A stretch of DNA of 64,000 nucleotides, taken from Tamlana sp. 2_MG-2023. GTDB taxonomy: Bacteria; Bacteroidota; Bacteroidia; Flavobacteriales; Flavobacteriaceae. Each line of letters begins with the position of its first letter. Position 1 is the first letter of the stretch. Below the pieces are notes generated by a model. It saw only the letters and a program-made list of their open reading frames with translations, ran no database searches and was not told the DNA's origin. This document shows, piece by piece, positions 41,737 through 49,686 of the stretch. The stretch lies in contig NZ_JAUOSF010000001.1 in the NCBI RefSeq assembly GCF_030548465.1, positions 248,001 through 312,000 of the forward strand, given 5' to 3'. A program made the position numbers and the translations under genes.

Positions 41737-42882
41737 ATGAGTAAAAAGTGGTTTTCTTTAAATTTTGGTAGAAATAACGAAACACCTTCGGGGTCTGGGT
41801 CTTGTGGCTGCGGAAAAACCTCGGGTGGTTGTGGTTCGCACGCTAAGCCTGATACCGTTGATTCTGATGGGTATCAAATGACCGATGCCGAGTTTGCTGA
41901 AGCGGCTATCAATGCTTCTATAGGCGAAGAAACCAAAAAGGATGGCTTCGATCAGGTTTTTGATGTGAAAATGGACAGGCGTACGGCGTTTAAGAAATTA
42001 ACAGCGAGTTTACTTATTGGAGCAGGAGCTGTGAGTACATCATGTAGTGTAATTGGTGGTGATGAAAGTAAAGAAAAAGCGCAAATAGATTGGGAAGAAC
42101 AATTTAAGGGGAACTATAAATTGATGTCTGATGATGAAAAAGGTGCTACGGTTGATCGTTTAATGCGCTCTTACGAATTAAGAACAGGGAAAAATTTAAG
42201 TATGTCTTCGCAAAATGCAGAGGAAGATGTCTTGTTTGGTTATGCTTTTAATATTTCGAAGTGTCAAGGTTATATGGATTGCGTGAATGCTTGTGTTGAG
42301 GAGAATAACCAAGACCGCAATTCTGAAATGCAATACATTAGAATTCATGAGATGAAAGACGGCCAAGGTTTTAATTTCAATGAAGCTGATGATAATTATT
42401 ACCATGAAGTCCCTGCGGAAGGTCATTTTTACATGGGAACCCAGTGTTTTCATTGTGATAATCCACCTTGTGTTGAGGTTTGTCCGGTGCAAGCGACCTG
42501 GCGTGAAGATGATGGCCTCGTAGTAGTTGATTATGATTGGTGCGTAGGCTGTCGTTATTGTATGGCGGCTTGTCCTTATGATGGCCGACGCTTTAATTGG
42601 AGTAAACCTGAAGTTCCTGAAAAGGAAATTAATCACAACCAGCATTACTTAGGAAACCGCATGCGTAAGAAAGGGGTAATGGAAAAATGTACGTTCTGCG
42701 TGCAGCGTTCAAGAGCGGGTAAAAATCCTGCTTGCGTTGAAGCTTGCCCAACAGGTGCACGAATTTTTGGGAATTTATTAGACCCTAAAAGTACGATTAG
42801 GTGGGTTTTAGAGAATAAGAAAGTATTTAGACTGAAGGAAGATTTAGGTACAGAGCCTAAGTTCTGGTATTTTATGGATTAG
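41737..42882 (+). CDS. NrfC/DmsB-like iron-sulfur subunit with internal Tat signal
   Basis: A 381-residue protein. Residues 1-75 are an unusual leader rich in Ser, Gly and Cys (SGSGSCGCGKTSGGCGSHAKP). Then comes a Tat motif, DRRTAFKKLTASLLIGAGAV (Arg81-Arg82), ending in a lipobox-like TSC (Cys103). The mature part carries the four 4Fe-4S motifs of the family: CQGYMDCVNAC, CFHCDNPPCVEVCP, CVGCRYCMAACP and CTFCVQ..CVEACP. It pairs with the NrfD protein 360 bp downstream as the quinol-oxidising input of the Nap system. Confidence 0.9.
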   Translation: MSKKWFSLNFGRNNETPSGSGSCGCGKTSGGCGSHAKPDTVDSDGYQMTDAEFAEAAINASIGEETKKDGFDQVFDVKMDRRTAFKKLTASLLIGAGAVSTSCSVIGGDESKEKAQIDWEEQFKGNYKLMSDDEKGATVDRLMRSYELRTGKNLSMSSQNAEEDVLFGYAFNISKCQGYMDCVNACVEENNQDRNSEMQYIRIHEMKDGQGFNFNEADDNYYHEVPAEGHFYMGTQCFHCDNPPCVEVCPVQATWREDDGLVVVDYDWCVGCRYCMAACPYDGRRFNWSKPEVPEKEINHNQHYLGNRMRKKGVMEKCTFCVQRSRAGKNPACVEACPTGARIFGNLLDPKSTIRWVLENKKVFRLKEDLGTEPKFWYFMD

Positions 42883-42889
42883 AATGTTG

Positions 42890-43030
42890 TTGAATTGTTT
42901 ATGCGTTTAATCGTTGAAATGTTTAATCGGGCGAACCGGATAAAATAATAAACTTCAACTAGGAATAGTTGAGTTGAAACGTTGAAAAGGTAGATCGGTT
43001 AAATGAATAAACAAATAAACGATTAAACAG
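42890..43030. repeat. Low-complexity AT-rich spacer
   Basis: The stretch consists of recurring GTTTAATCG / GTTGAAA / ATTAAACGATTAAAC-like words in both orientations. The same type of filler lies between other genes of the island (31139-31247, 34223-34294, 51083-51158, 52268-52340). No gene or promoter is clear in it. Confidence 0.5.
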
Positions 43031-43042
43031 TCATACGGTACC

Positions 43043-43193
43043 GGCGTTAGGGATTGTAGTGGAAATCCTTTTTAAAAGGCGAGAAAGTATGTGTGGAAGT
43101 TCAGAAGTTTAAGAATAGTATGATGTCTGTAAAGTTTTAAAGACATCGGTTTTAAAAAGATTGCAACGTAAAGCCCGACCCTTGTGGTAACGC
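43043..43193 (+). ncRNA. Structured RNA-like element between the Fe-S subunit and nrfD genes
   Basis: Nested complementary arms can be drawn: GCGTTA (43044-43049) with TAACGC (43188-43193); AATCCTTTTTAAAA (43064-43077) with TTTTAAAAAGATT (43150-43162); and a hairpin GATGTCT / AGACATC (43122-43147). Local G+C is higher than in the flanks, and motifs such as GGGATTGTAGTGGAAATCC and AAGCCCGACCC look conserved-type. I recall similar elements in other flavobacteria but cannot name a family. It ends 50 bp before nrfD. The strand is assumed from the operon. Confidence 0.45.
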
Positions 43194-43242
43194 ACAAAAA
43201 GTATAAAATAGATCATCCAAAATAAAAAGAATAATTTACAAC

Positions 43243-44466
43243 ATGAGTACATTTAAAGTTTTTAGAAGTTTGGTTAAGGACAGTTTAGCTACGATAACGC
43301 GCGGTTCTTTGAGGTATCATATTTGGATGGGTGCGTTAACTTTTATCATGTTGGTGGGAATGTATTGTTATTCCATTCAATTGAATGAAGGTTTAAGTGT
43401 TACTGGAATGACCGATCGTGTGAGTTGGGGACTTTATATCTCTAATTTCACATTTTTAGTTGGGGTTGCAGCGGCTGCCGTAATGCTTGTTATGCCCACC
43501 TATGTTTTGCATGATGTAGATTTTAAACAAGCTGTTTTAATAGGTGAAGGGCTCGCAGTGGCGGCCTTACTCATGTGTTTAGCCTTTGTGGTAGCTGATA
43601 TGGGTGGTCCTTCGGTGTTATGGCACATGTTGCCTGGAATAGGGGTGTTTAATTTTCCCAATTCCATGCTAACTTGGGATGTTTTAGTGCTTAATGGTTA
43701 TCTGTTTTTGAATATAACCATTCCGTTGTATATACTTTTTAGACATTATCAAGGTAAAGAAGCGAAGTCTAGTGTTTATGTTCCTGGAGCTATTCTATCG
43801 GTGTTTTGGGCAGTTGGTATTCACTTGGTTACCGCCTTTTTGTATCAAGGTTTACAGGCGCGTCCGTTTTGGAATAATGCCTTATTAGGTCCGCGTTTCC
43901 TGGCTTCTGCATTTGCTGCCGGTCCCGCGTTAATCATATTAGTTTTAGCTATTATTAGAAACTTTACCGAATTTAAGGTTCAAGATAAAACCCTTAGAAA
44001 AATCGCTATGGTAGTTACTGTAGCCGCACAAATTAACTTAATTATGTTAGTTTCAGAGTTATTCAAAGAGTTTTATGCGCCCACGCATCACAGTGAAAGT
44101 GCTTATTATTTGTATTTTGGTTTACACGGAAAGGATGCTTTACTACCATGGATTTGGACGGCTATTCCTATGAATGTATTGGCTACTGTGTTGTTAACCT
44201 TTCATAAATTAAGAAATAATTTTAGAGTGCTTTTCTTTTGTTGTTTCCTCTTGTTTGTGGCTATTTGGATTGAAAAAGGTTTCGGATTAATTGTGCCTGG
44301 TTTTATTCCAGGGCCTTATGGTAAAATTGTTGAATACACACCTACAGGTATAGAAATAGGCGTGACTCTAGGTATTTGGGCTATGGGTGCTTTTGTGTTT
44401 ACGATACTTGCTAAAACAGCCATAGGTATCGAATTAGGTAATTTGAGATACAAGAAGGAAGCTTAG
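43243..44466 (+). CDS. nrfD: NrfD-like quinol-interacting membrane subunit
   Basis: A 407-residue integral membrane protein with about 10 hydrophobic helices, matching the NrfD/PsrC/ActC family (SWGLYISNFTFLVGVAAAAVMLVMP; DVLVLNGYLFLN; FWNNALLGPRFLASAFAAGPALI; EKGFGLIVPGFIPGPYG). It would oxidise menaquinol and hand electrons to the 4Fe-4S subunit encoded upstream. It is the last gene of the nap operon and is followed by a strong terminator. Confidence 0.92.
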   Translation: MSTFKVFRSLVKDSLATITRGSLRYHIWMGALTFIMLVGMYCYSIQLNEGLSVTGMTDRVSWGLYISNFTFLVGVAAAAVMLVMPTYVLHDVDFKQAVLIGEGLAVAALLMCLAFVVADMGGPSVLWHMLPGIGVFNFPNSMLTWDVLVLNGYLFLNITIPLYILFRHYQGKEAKSSVYVPGAILSVFWAVGIHLVTAFLYQGLQARPFWNNALLGPRFLASAFAAGPALIILVLAIIRNFTEFKVQDKTLRKIAMVVTVAAQINLIMLVSELFKEFYAPTHHSESAYYLYFGLHGKDALLPWIWTAIPMNVLATVLLTFHKLRNNFRVLFFCCFLLFVAIWIEKGFGLIVPGFIPGPYGKIVEYTPTGIEIGVTLGIWAMGAFVFTILAKTAIGIELGNLRYKKEA

Positions 44467-44497
44467 TCTCTTCCTGATTTCTGAATATAAAGGCTGC

Positions 44498-44535
44498 AAA
44501 ACATCAATTGAATAATTTCAATTGGTGTTTTTTAT
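44498..44535 (+). terminator. Terminator of the nap operon
   Basis: AAACATCAATTGAA (44499-44512) pairs with TTCAATTGGTGTTT (44517-44530, one wobble), loop of four bases, then T run. Confidence 0.85.
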
Positions 44536-44569
44536 TAGACTCCTAAAAATAAGTAATAGTTTTTAAAAC

Positions 44570-44591
44570 TAAGTATTATTACTTAATTTTG
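44570..44591 (+). promoter_or_regulatory. Promoter and operator of the Crp/Fnr gene
   Basis: TAAGTATTATTACTTA (44570-44585) is a near-palindrome of the same type found before the globin and nrtA genes, with the outer TAAGTA/TACTTA exact. It overlaps the -7 box TAATTTTG (44584-44591) and blocks the promoter spacer, so a repressor-like effect is expected. A single TAAGTA half lies at 44550-44555. Confidence 0.6.
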
Positions 44592-44608
44592 AAAAAGATA
44601 TCACTTTT

Positions 44609-45358
44609 ATGCCTTTATCAGCTTTACATTCCAATTCAAGAAACAAATCGTTAAACGATGTGTCTTGTGAAGCTTGCCTAAATCAAAACTGTTTAATAAA
44701 AAGCAGTTTGTCTACGGCATTAGATTCTACTTTCGTAAAAAGCAAAAACACTTTAAAATGTAAAAAAGGACAGCAGTTTATTATGGAGGGCGCTCCTGTA
44801 AATGGACTCTTTTTTATACTTAAAGGAACCGTTAAAGTATTTAGAACGGGAATTAACGGAAGAGAGCAAATTGTTCGTTTTGCTAAAGAAGGTGAGATTA
44901 TCGGGCATCGTGGTTTTGGTACCGAAGAGTATTATTCTATTGGAGCCATTGCGTTACAGGATACGGTATTGTGTTATTTTTCAAAAGACGAACTTCAGGA
45001 AGCCTTACTTGAAAATCCGCAGTTTGCTTATAATATGATGTTGTTTTATGCTAATGAACTCAATAGAAGTGAAAATAAAGTCAAGTCTATTTCTCAAATG
45101 ACGGTGCGCGAACGTGTTATTGATACCTTACTATATTTACATCGCAAGTTTGGTGATTTAAATGGTTTCTTAAAATTACCTTTAAGCCGTAAGGAATATG
45201 CAGATTATGCAGGAACTACGGAAGAACAGGTGATTCGCATTTTTTCAGCTCTAAAAAAGGAAAATCTTATTTCAGCAAAAGGGAAAAAAATTGGAATTCC
45301 AGATGTGCGCTTGCTCAAACAAGAGATTAACGACCATAATTATTTTCTAGATATTTAA
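44609..45358 (+). CDS. Crp/Fnr-family transcription regulator with N-terminal cysteines
   Basis: A 249-residue regulator. An N-terminal cluster Cys20-x2-Cys23-x4-Cys28 (CEACLNQNC) plus Cys51 recalls the 4Fe-4S ligands of FNR, so oxygen or NO sensing is possible. The cyclic-nucleotide-like beta barrel spans about 45-150 (GQQFIMEGAPVNGLFFILKGTVKVFR). The winged helix is at 165-235, with recognition helix TTEEQVIRIFSAL; Glu and Arg sit where FNR and CRP read TGA. It lies between the nap operon and the globin cluster and is the best candidate to bind the TGA-N6-TCA sites. Confidence 0.9.
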   Translation: MPLSALHSNSRNKSLNDVSCEACLNQNCLIKSSLSTALDSTFVKSKNTLKCKKGQQFIMEGAPVNGLFFILKGTVKVFRTGINGREQIVRFAKEGEIIGHRGFGTEEYYSIGAIALQDTVLCYFSKDELQEALLENPQFAYNMMLFYANELNRSENKVKSISQMTVRERVIDTLLYLHRKFGDLNGFLKLPLSRKEYADYAGTTEEQVIRIFSALKKENLISAKGKKIGIPDVRLLKQEINDHNYFLDI

Positions 45359-45482
45359 TGTTTTGGGCTTAGACCCTTTTTTTTTGCTCTTTTTTTAACT
45401 TCTGCGTTTTAACATGTTTTAATATGGAATAAAAGCTTCTTTAAGTCTGCTTTATTTCATAATTGGTTAGCCATATACATTT

Positions 45483-45513
45483 TACATTTGTTTTAGGTAA
45501 GTATTAATACTTA
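45483..45513 (+). promoter_or_regulatory. Promoter and palindromic operator of the globin cluster
   Basis: -7 box TACATTTG at 45483-45490, exactly 7 bp, then the perfect 16-bp palindrome TAAGTATTAATACTTA at 45498-45513. The palindrome covers the expected transcription start. The same box, gap and palindrome occur before nrtA. Confidence 0.75.
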
Positions 45514-45549
45514 TTAAAAACCTAATCAAACCTAAAACATTTATAATTT

Positions 45550-45963
45550 ATGGAAGCAAAAACAGTTACTCTTGTACAAGACTCTTTTGAAAAAGTAAAA
45601 CCTATAGCACCTGCTGCCGCAGAAATATTCTATACAAAACTATTCGAACTCGATCCTAAATTAAAGCCTTTGTTTCCTAGCGACGATGATGCGATGAAAA
45701 CTCAAGGTAATAAGTTAATGACTATGCTTGGAGCGGCCGTTGCTGGCCTTAATAATTTAGATGCATTAATTCCAGTTTTAAAAGATTTAGGTAAGCGCCA
45801 TGTAGCCTATAAGGTAGAGCCTTCACATTACGAGACTGTAGGTGCTGCATTATTGGGTACGCTTGCCGCAGGCTTGGGTGATGATTTTACACCTGAAGTT
45901 AAAGACGCTTGGGCTGAGGTTTATGGAACCATGTCAAGTGTGATGATTGAAGCTGCATATTAA
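45550..45963 (+). CDS. Single-domain globin, NO-dioxygenase type
   Basis: A 137-residue globin matching the haem domain of flavohaemoglobin but without the reductase part. The key residues align: B10 Tyr28 (IFYTKLFELDP), E7 Gln52 (MKTQGNKLM), proximal His84 (GKRHVAYKVEPSHY). These residues support NO dioxygenation to nitrate. A separate flavin/2Fe-2S reductase gene lies three genes on and could reduce it. Gene order and shared promoter motif tie it to nitrate import. Confidence 0.9.
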   Translation: MEAKTVTLVQDSFEKVKPIAPAAAEIFYTKLFELDPKLKPLFPSDDDAMKTQGNKLMTMLGAAVAGLNNLDALIPVLKDLGKRHVAYKVEPSHYETVGAALLGTLAAGLGDDFTPEVKDAWAEVYGTMSSVMIEAAY

Positions 45964-45979
45964 TTAAAACTAAGTAATT

Positions 45980-46795
45980 ATGAGAATACTATTAAAAACC
46001 ATTTTATTAGGAACGAGTATTTGTATGTTACATTCTTGCGGGGGTGTACCGGAAGATAAAGCGGATACGGCTACTGTTGAAAATGCTTTTTCGGTAGAAG
46101 AGGTGTTAGAAATGGTCTCTAAAGAAAATGATGTAACTAGAACTCTATACACCAAAGCCATTGTTGGTAAAGGAAAAATTCAAGGGATGAAGTTTGATGA
46201 AGATTGGAGAAAAGACGACGTAGAAGCGGGGCCCTTACCAGCATTATTTTTACGTGGTGTCGCAACGAGCCTTAGAAAGAGCCCAGTGCCTTTAGGCTTG
46301 TATTTGGGTTCTGATTTTCCGGTGAACGCCGCGAATAAGTTTGAAGGCAAACAAGCCGAACTTTTTACTCAAATTAAAAAAGACCACAAACCGCAGTTTT
46401 TCTTTGATGAAGACCAGAAATTGCATACGGCCATGTTTGCAGATTTAGCCAGTGCAGATGCCTGCGTAACCTGTCACAATAAGCACCCGCAAACGACCAA
46501 ATCTGATTGGAAATTAGGTGATGTCATGGGAGCCACAACTTGGCAATACCCAAAAGACTCTTTAACCTATAAGGAAACGGTGGATGTACTGAGTTCTTAT
46601 GCTAAAGGGACAGTAGATGTTTACATGGAATACTTAGATGAAATTGAAAATTTTAAATCAAGTGAAAAACCAGAGATAGGTGATAAATGGCCAGAAGAAG
46701 GCTTCTATTTGCCTTCAGCTGAAGTGTTTTTAGATAGCGTGAAAAAGCTGTCTTCATACGAAACGGTGAAGCATTTGGTAGTAACTTCTGAGTAA
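45980..46795 (+). CDS. Tll0287-like c-type haem lipoprotein
   Basis: A 271-residue lipoprotein (MRILLKTILLGTSICMLHSCGG). The body resembles the DUF3365/Tll0287 haem sensor-type domain, with one CxxCH (CVTCHNKHPQTTKSDWKLGDVMGA, near residue 167) and the preceding FFDEDQKLHTAMFADLASADA. It lies 16 bp after the globin gene. Possible roles are a periplasmic redox or gas-binding partner; the family has no settled function. Confidence 0.8.
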   Translation: MRILLKTILLGTSICMLHSCGGVPEDKADTATVENAFSVEEVLEMVSKENDVTRTLYTKAIVGKGKIQGMKFDEDWRKDDVEAGPLPALFLRGVATSLRKSPVPLGLYLGSDFPVNAANKFEGKQAELFTQIKKDHKPQFFFDEDQKLHTAMFADLASADACVTCHNKHPQTTKSDWKLGDVMGATTWQYPKDSLTYKETVDVLSSYAKGTVDVYMEYLDEIENFKSSEKPEIGDKWPEEGFYLPSAEVFLDSVKKLSSYETVKHLVVTSE

Positions 46796-46895
46796 AAAGA
46801 AATCAATAAGATTAACGCAGCCTTCCGTAAGGTTTTATTATAAAATTAAAAGGTTGTGTTTTTCAATGACAACAAACAAACAATCATAACTATTT

Positions 46896-47378
46896 ATGGT
46901 ATTAAGTACGAATAAATCCACGGTATTGGGATTGCTGTTGCTTTGCGCTTACTTTCTGCAATACTTTTTAGGACTTTCATGGGAATGGCTGGAGTTATTG
47001 CAGCAGGACCAAATGTATAAACGCTGGTCTGGCTTGGTTTTGGCGCTGTTTATTTGCTTTCAATGGATGCTTACGCTAACGCGGACGGTTGTAAAATGGC
47101 GTAAACACGCGATGACCATGCAAATCATTCACAAGTGGTTAGGCGCAATAAGTCCGTTGTTTTTTTACTTCCATAGTTTGGCATTAGGTTACGGTTATTT
47201 ATTGCTGCTTTCATATGTGTTTTTCTCAAATACCTTGCTAGGTTACCTCAATCTAGATGTGATTAAGAGTCGTAGTGATGCTTGGTTTAAAGGCTGGATG
47301 ATAACTCATGTCGCTCTGTCTATGATGGTGAGTATATTGCTGTTGTTTCATGTGGTTATGGTGTTTTATTATAAATAA
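46896..47378 (+). CDS. Four-helix membrane protein with conserved-type histidines
   Basis: A 160-residue protein with four or five hydrophobic helices. Histidines lie in pairs about one helix turn set apart: IIHKWLGAISPLFFYFHSLALGYG and WMITHVALSMMVSILLLFHVVMVF. This is the layout of b-haem-binding ferric-reductase-like membrane proteins, so transmembrane electron transfer is likely. It precedes the flavin/2Fe-2S reductase by 7 bp; together they may carry electrons across the membrane. I cannot name the family. Confidence 0.65.
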   Translation: MVLSTNKSTVLGLLLLCAYFLQYFLGLSWEWLELLQQDQMYKRWSGLVLALFICFQWMLTLTRTVVKWRKHAMTMQIIHKWLGAISPLFFYFHSLALGYGYLLLLSYVFFSNTLLGYLNLDVIKSRSDAWFKGWMITHVALSMMVSILLLFHVVMVFYYK

Positions 47379-47385
47379 ATGAAGA

Positions 47386-48414
47386 ATGAAGCTATTAATA
47401 AAAGATATAATTAAAGAAACAGACGATGCGGTAAGTATTTGTTTTAAAAACGGAAACTTTTTTAGGAAGTTAAAGTACAAGCCGGGGCAGTTTTTAACCA
47501 TAAAGATTCCAATTGAAGGCGTCAAACATAATCGTGCATATTCTTTTAGTAGCAACCCTTATACCGATAAGGACTTGAAAATAACCATCAAGCGCGTCGA
47601 GGAAGGTTTAATTTCAAATTATGTACACGATTTTTTAAGTGCAGGCGATAAAATTGAAGTCGGTCCTCCAGCTGGTACGTTCTGTGTTGAGCCAGATGCT
47701 AAAGCTAAAAAGCAGTATGTGTTGTTTGCAGGCGGTAGCGGTATAACCCCTATGTTTTCTATTGTAAAATCCATACTTACTCAGGAGAAAAATTCTAAAG
47801 TGCTATTAATCTACGCCAATCAAAACATGGGTTCTATAATTTTTCATGAAGAAATTAAAGTTTTAGAGGCTTCTTATCCTGAAAAATTTGCTGTAGAACA
47901 TATTATATCTTTTAATGCTCAAGGTGGGGGTAATTACCATACAGGCTTAGCTACAACGGTGCTAATAGATGCGCTTTTTTCTAAACATGGTTTGAGTTAT
48001 GAAAATCATGAATATATGATTTGTGGTCCCTCTGGTTATATGGAAAAAATTAAAGAGATACTCTATGTAAATGGTGTAACTCGAGAAAAAATAAAATTAG
48101 AGGTATTTAAAAGTCCTACGGTAAAAGTTTCAGGGAAAAATTTGCTCTGTGAAGTGAGTTTAAAACATGATGGTAAAACCCATGAGTTAAAAGTTAGGGG
48201 AGATCAGTCTATTCTGCAGCAAGCCATGTCTAAGAATATCGTTATTCCATATTCATGCCGCTCCGGCATGTGTTCCACTTGTAAAGCACAATGCGTGGAA
48301 GGCGAAGTTCAAATGGTTGAAGGGCATTTGTTGCCTGAAAGTGAGGTGGCAAGTGGTGCAATTTTAACCTGTGTGAGTTATCCTGTGTCTGAAAAAGTAG
48401 TAATTGAATTATAA
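47386..48414 (+). CDS. FAD/NAD(P)-binding oxidoreductase with C-terminal 2Fe-2S ferredoxin
   Basis: A 342-residue cytoplasmic reductase of the PaaE/HCR type. The FAD site is HNRAYSFSSNPY (near 45-56), the NAD(P) site LFAGGSGITPMFSIV (near 116-130) and CGPSGYM (near 208). The plant-type 2Fe-2S domain (about 258-342) has PYSCRSGMCSTCKAQC and a fourth cysteine in ILTCVSYP. It can transfer NAD(P)H electrons to the membrane protein beside it or to the globin, in effect a split flavohaemoglobin (inference). Confidence 0.9.
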   Translation: MKLLIKDIIKETDDAVSICFKNGNFFRKLKYKPGQFLTIKIPIEGVKHNRAYSFSSNPYTDKDLKITIKRVEEGLISNYVHDFLSAGDKIEVGPPAGTFCVEPDAKAKKQYVLFAGGSGITPMFSIVKSILTQEKNSKVLLIYANQNMGSIIFHEEIKVLEASYPEKFAVEHIISFNAQGGGNYHTGLATTVLIDALFSKHGLSYENHEYMICGPSGYMEKIKEILYVNGVTREKIKLEVFKSPTVKVSGKNLLCEVSLKHDGKTHELKVRGDQSILQQAMSKNIVIPYSCRSGMCSTCKAQCVEGEVQMVEGHLLPESEVASGAILTCVSYPVSEKVVIEL

Positions 48415-48432
48415 ATTAAAGTCTGTAATTAA

Positions 48433-49140
48433 ATGTTTAAAGTAAGTCCGTTACGAAAAAGACAAGTTTTAGGAAGTATCATTGGTTTGGTGCTGGGCGG
48501 GGCATTGTTTTATATTTTAACTTTAGACTCTACAGAGTCGTATGTGTCTATTGGTCCAATGAATACCGGGCACCAGGAACTTAACTGTTTTGCTTGTCAC
48601 GCCGATGCTAAAGGAAACTTATTGCAACAAGTACAGTCTAATATCTCTCATGCTGTAGGCGCTAGAGAACATGGTGTTGAATTTGGGACGCAAGATGTTA
48701 CAGTAGATAACTGTTTACAATGTCACGACCGTGCTAACGATAGGCATCCGACGTATCGGTTTTCTGAACCTCGATTTAAGGAAGCGATTACACATATTGA
48801 TGCGACAACTTGTATCACTTGTCATTCCGAACATGGCAACGAGCGTGTTTCGGTAGCGAATATTAATTATTGCATGAACTGTCATCAAGATTTAGAGGTA
48901 GAAGATGACCCTTTAGATGTTTCTCATCAAAAATTAATTGCTCAAGAAGCCTGGAATACTTGTATTCAATGTCATGATTTTCATGGAAATCATAAGTATG
49001 ATGTACCTGAAAAGTTAAAAGATACCATACCTATGAAATACATTAAGGCCTATTTTGATGGTGGAAAAGACCCTTATGGAGATCATAAAAAATATAAGGC
49101 ACTTTCTCAGGAAGCTTGGCTTGAAAGTTTAGATAAGTAA
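48433..49140 (+). CDS. Pentaheme cytochrome c, membrane anchored
   Basis: A 235-residue protein. One N-terminal helix (VLGSIIGLVLGGALFYILTL, about 12-31) anchors it to the periplasmic side. Five CxxCH motifs follow: CFACH, CLQCH, CITCH, CMNCH, CIQCH, with extra histidines (HPTYRF, HIDATT, HGNHKY) as possible distal ligands. It is the last gene of the globin cluster and ends before a terminator. It may accept electrons from the membrane protein two genes upstream or from the Nap chain. Confidence 0.85.
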   Translation: MFKVSPLRKRQVLGSIIGLVLGGALFYILTLDSTESYVSIGPMNTGHQELNCFACHADAKGNLLQQVQSNISHAVGAREHGVEFGTQDVTVDNCLQCHDRANDRHPTYRFSEPRFKEAITHIDATTCITCHSEHGNERVSVANINYCMNCHQDLEVEDDPLDVSHQKLIAQEAWNTCIQCHDFHGNHKYDVPEKLKDTIPMKYIKAYFDGGKDPYGDHKKYKALSQEAWLESLDK

Positions 49141-49189
49141 ATCTTGTTGCTAAAATGAATTAGAGCTTTGTGTTCAAAACAAGGTTATT

Positions 49190-49225
49190 AACCAGTCTTT
49201 ATAAATTAAAGGCTGGTTTTTTTAT
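49190..49225 (+). terminator. Terminator of the globin cluster
   Basis: AACCAGTCTTT (49190-49200) pairs with AAAGGCTGGTT (49208-49218, one wobble), 7-base loop, then seven or more T. Confidence 0.85.
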
Positions 49226-49634
49226 GGACTAATAATTCGTTTGCTTAAAACTATATGTGTTAGGTGTGATGATTTTTATTGAATGAAGGTTAAGTGTGTC
49301 ATGTGAAAGTAAAATAGTTGAATTGTTTTTGTAATGATTTGCTAATGCCGCATGTGTAATTGAGACTGTTTTTAAGATAACTACGTATTTTATTCGTTTC
49401 AAGAGTCTTTGTTTAGATATTTTATTGAAAAAAATACTTAAAAAACGGATTAAAATTTTAAAAACTAAGTGTTCTACGTATGTGGTGAGGATGGCAATTA
49501 AGTATGTTGAATTTAATTTACAATACTGTTTATTAGTGTTTTATGTTTAAAATATGTTTTATGGCATGTTTTAATGTGGTTTAAAAAGAGGTTTGTTTAT
49601 GGTTATATCCATAAGTTAAAAGCAGTACTACTTA
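49226..49634. other. Long AT-rich upstream region of nrtA
   Basis: About 400 bp without a gene. It contains degenerate relatives of the TAAGTA palindrome, e.g. CTAAGTGTTCTACGTA at 49465-49480 and TTAAGTATG at 49499-49507, which could be secondary operator sites. No terminator, tRNA or repeat is apparent otherwise. Confidence 0.35.
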
Positions 49635-49665
49635 TATATTTGCCATGTATAAGTATTAATACTTA
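49635..49665 (+). promoter_or_regulatory. Promoter and palindromic operator of nrtABCD
   Basis: -7 box TATATTTG at 49635-49642, 7 bp, then the perfect palindrome TAAGTATTAATACTTA at 49650-49665, an exact match in sequence and spacing to the globin promoter. The nrtA ATG follows at 49687. Confidence 0.75.
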
Positions 49666-49686
49666 GTTTAATCAAAATCAAACAAC

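Noticed and set aside
44560-49665. NtcA-type sites (GTA-N8-TAC) as an explanation for the TAAGTA palindromes
   Set aside because: The spacing is GTA-N4-TAC, so the sites do not fit NtcA, and NtcA is a cyanobacterial regulator.
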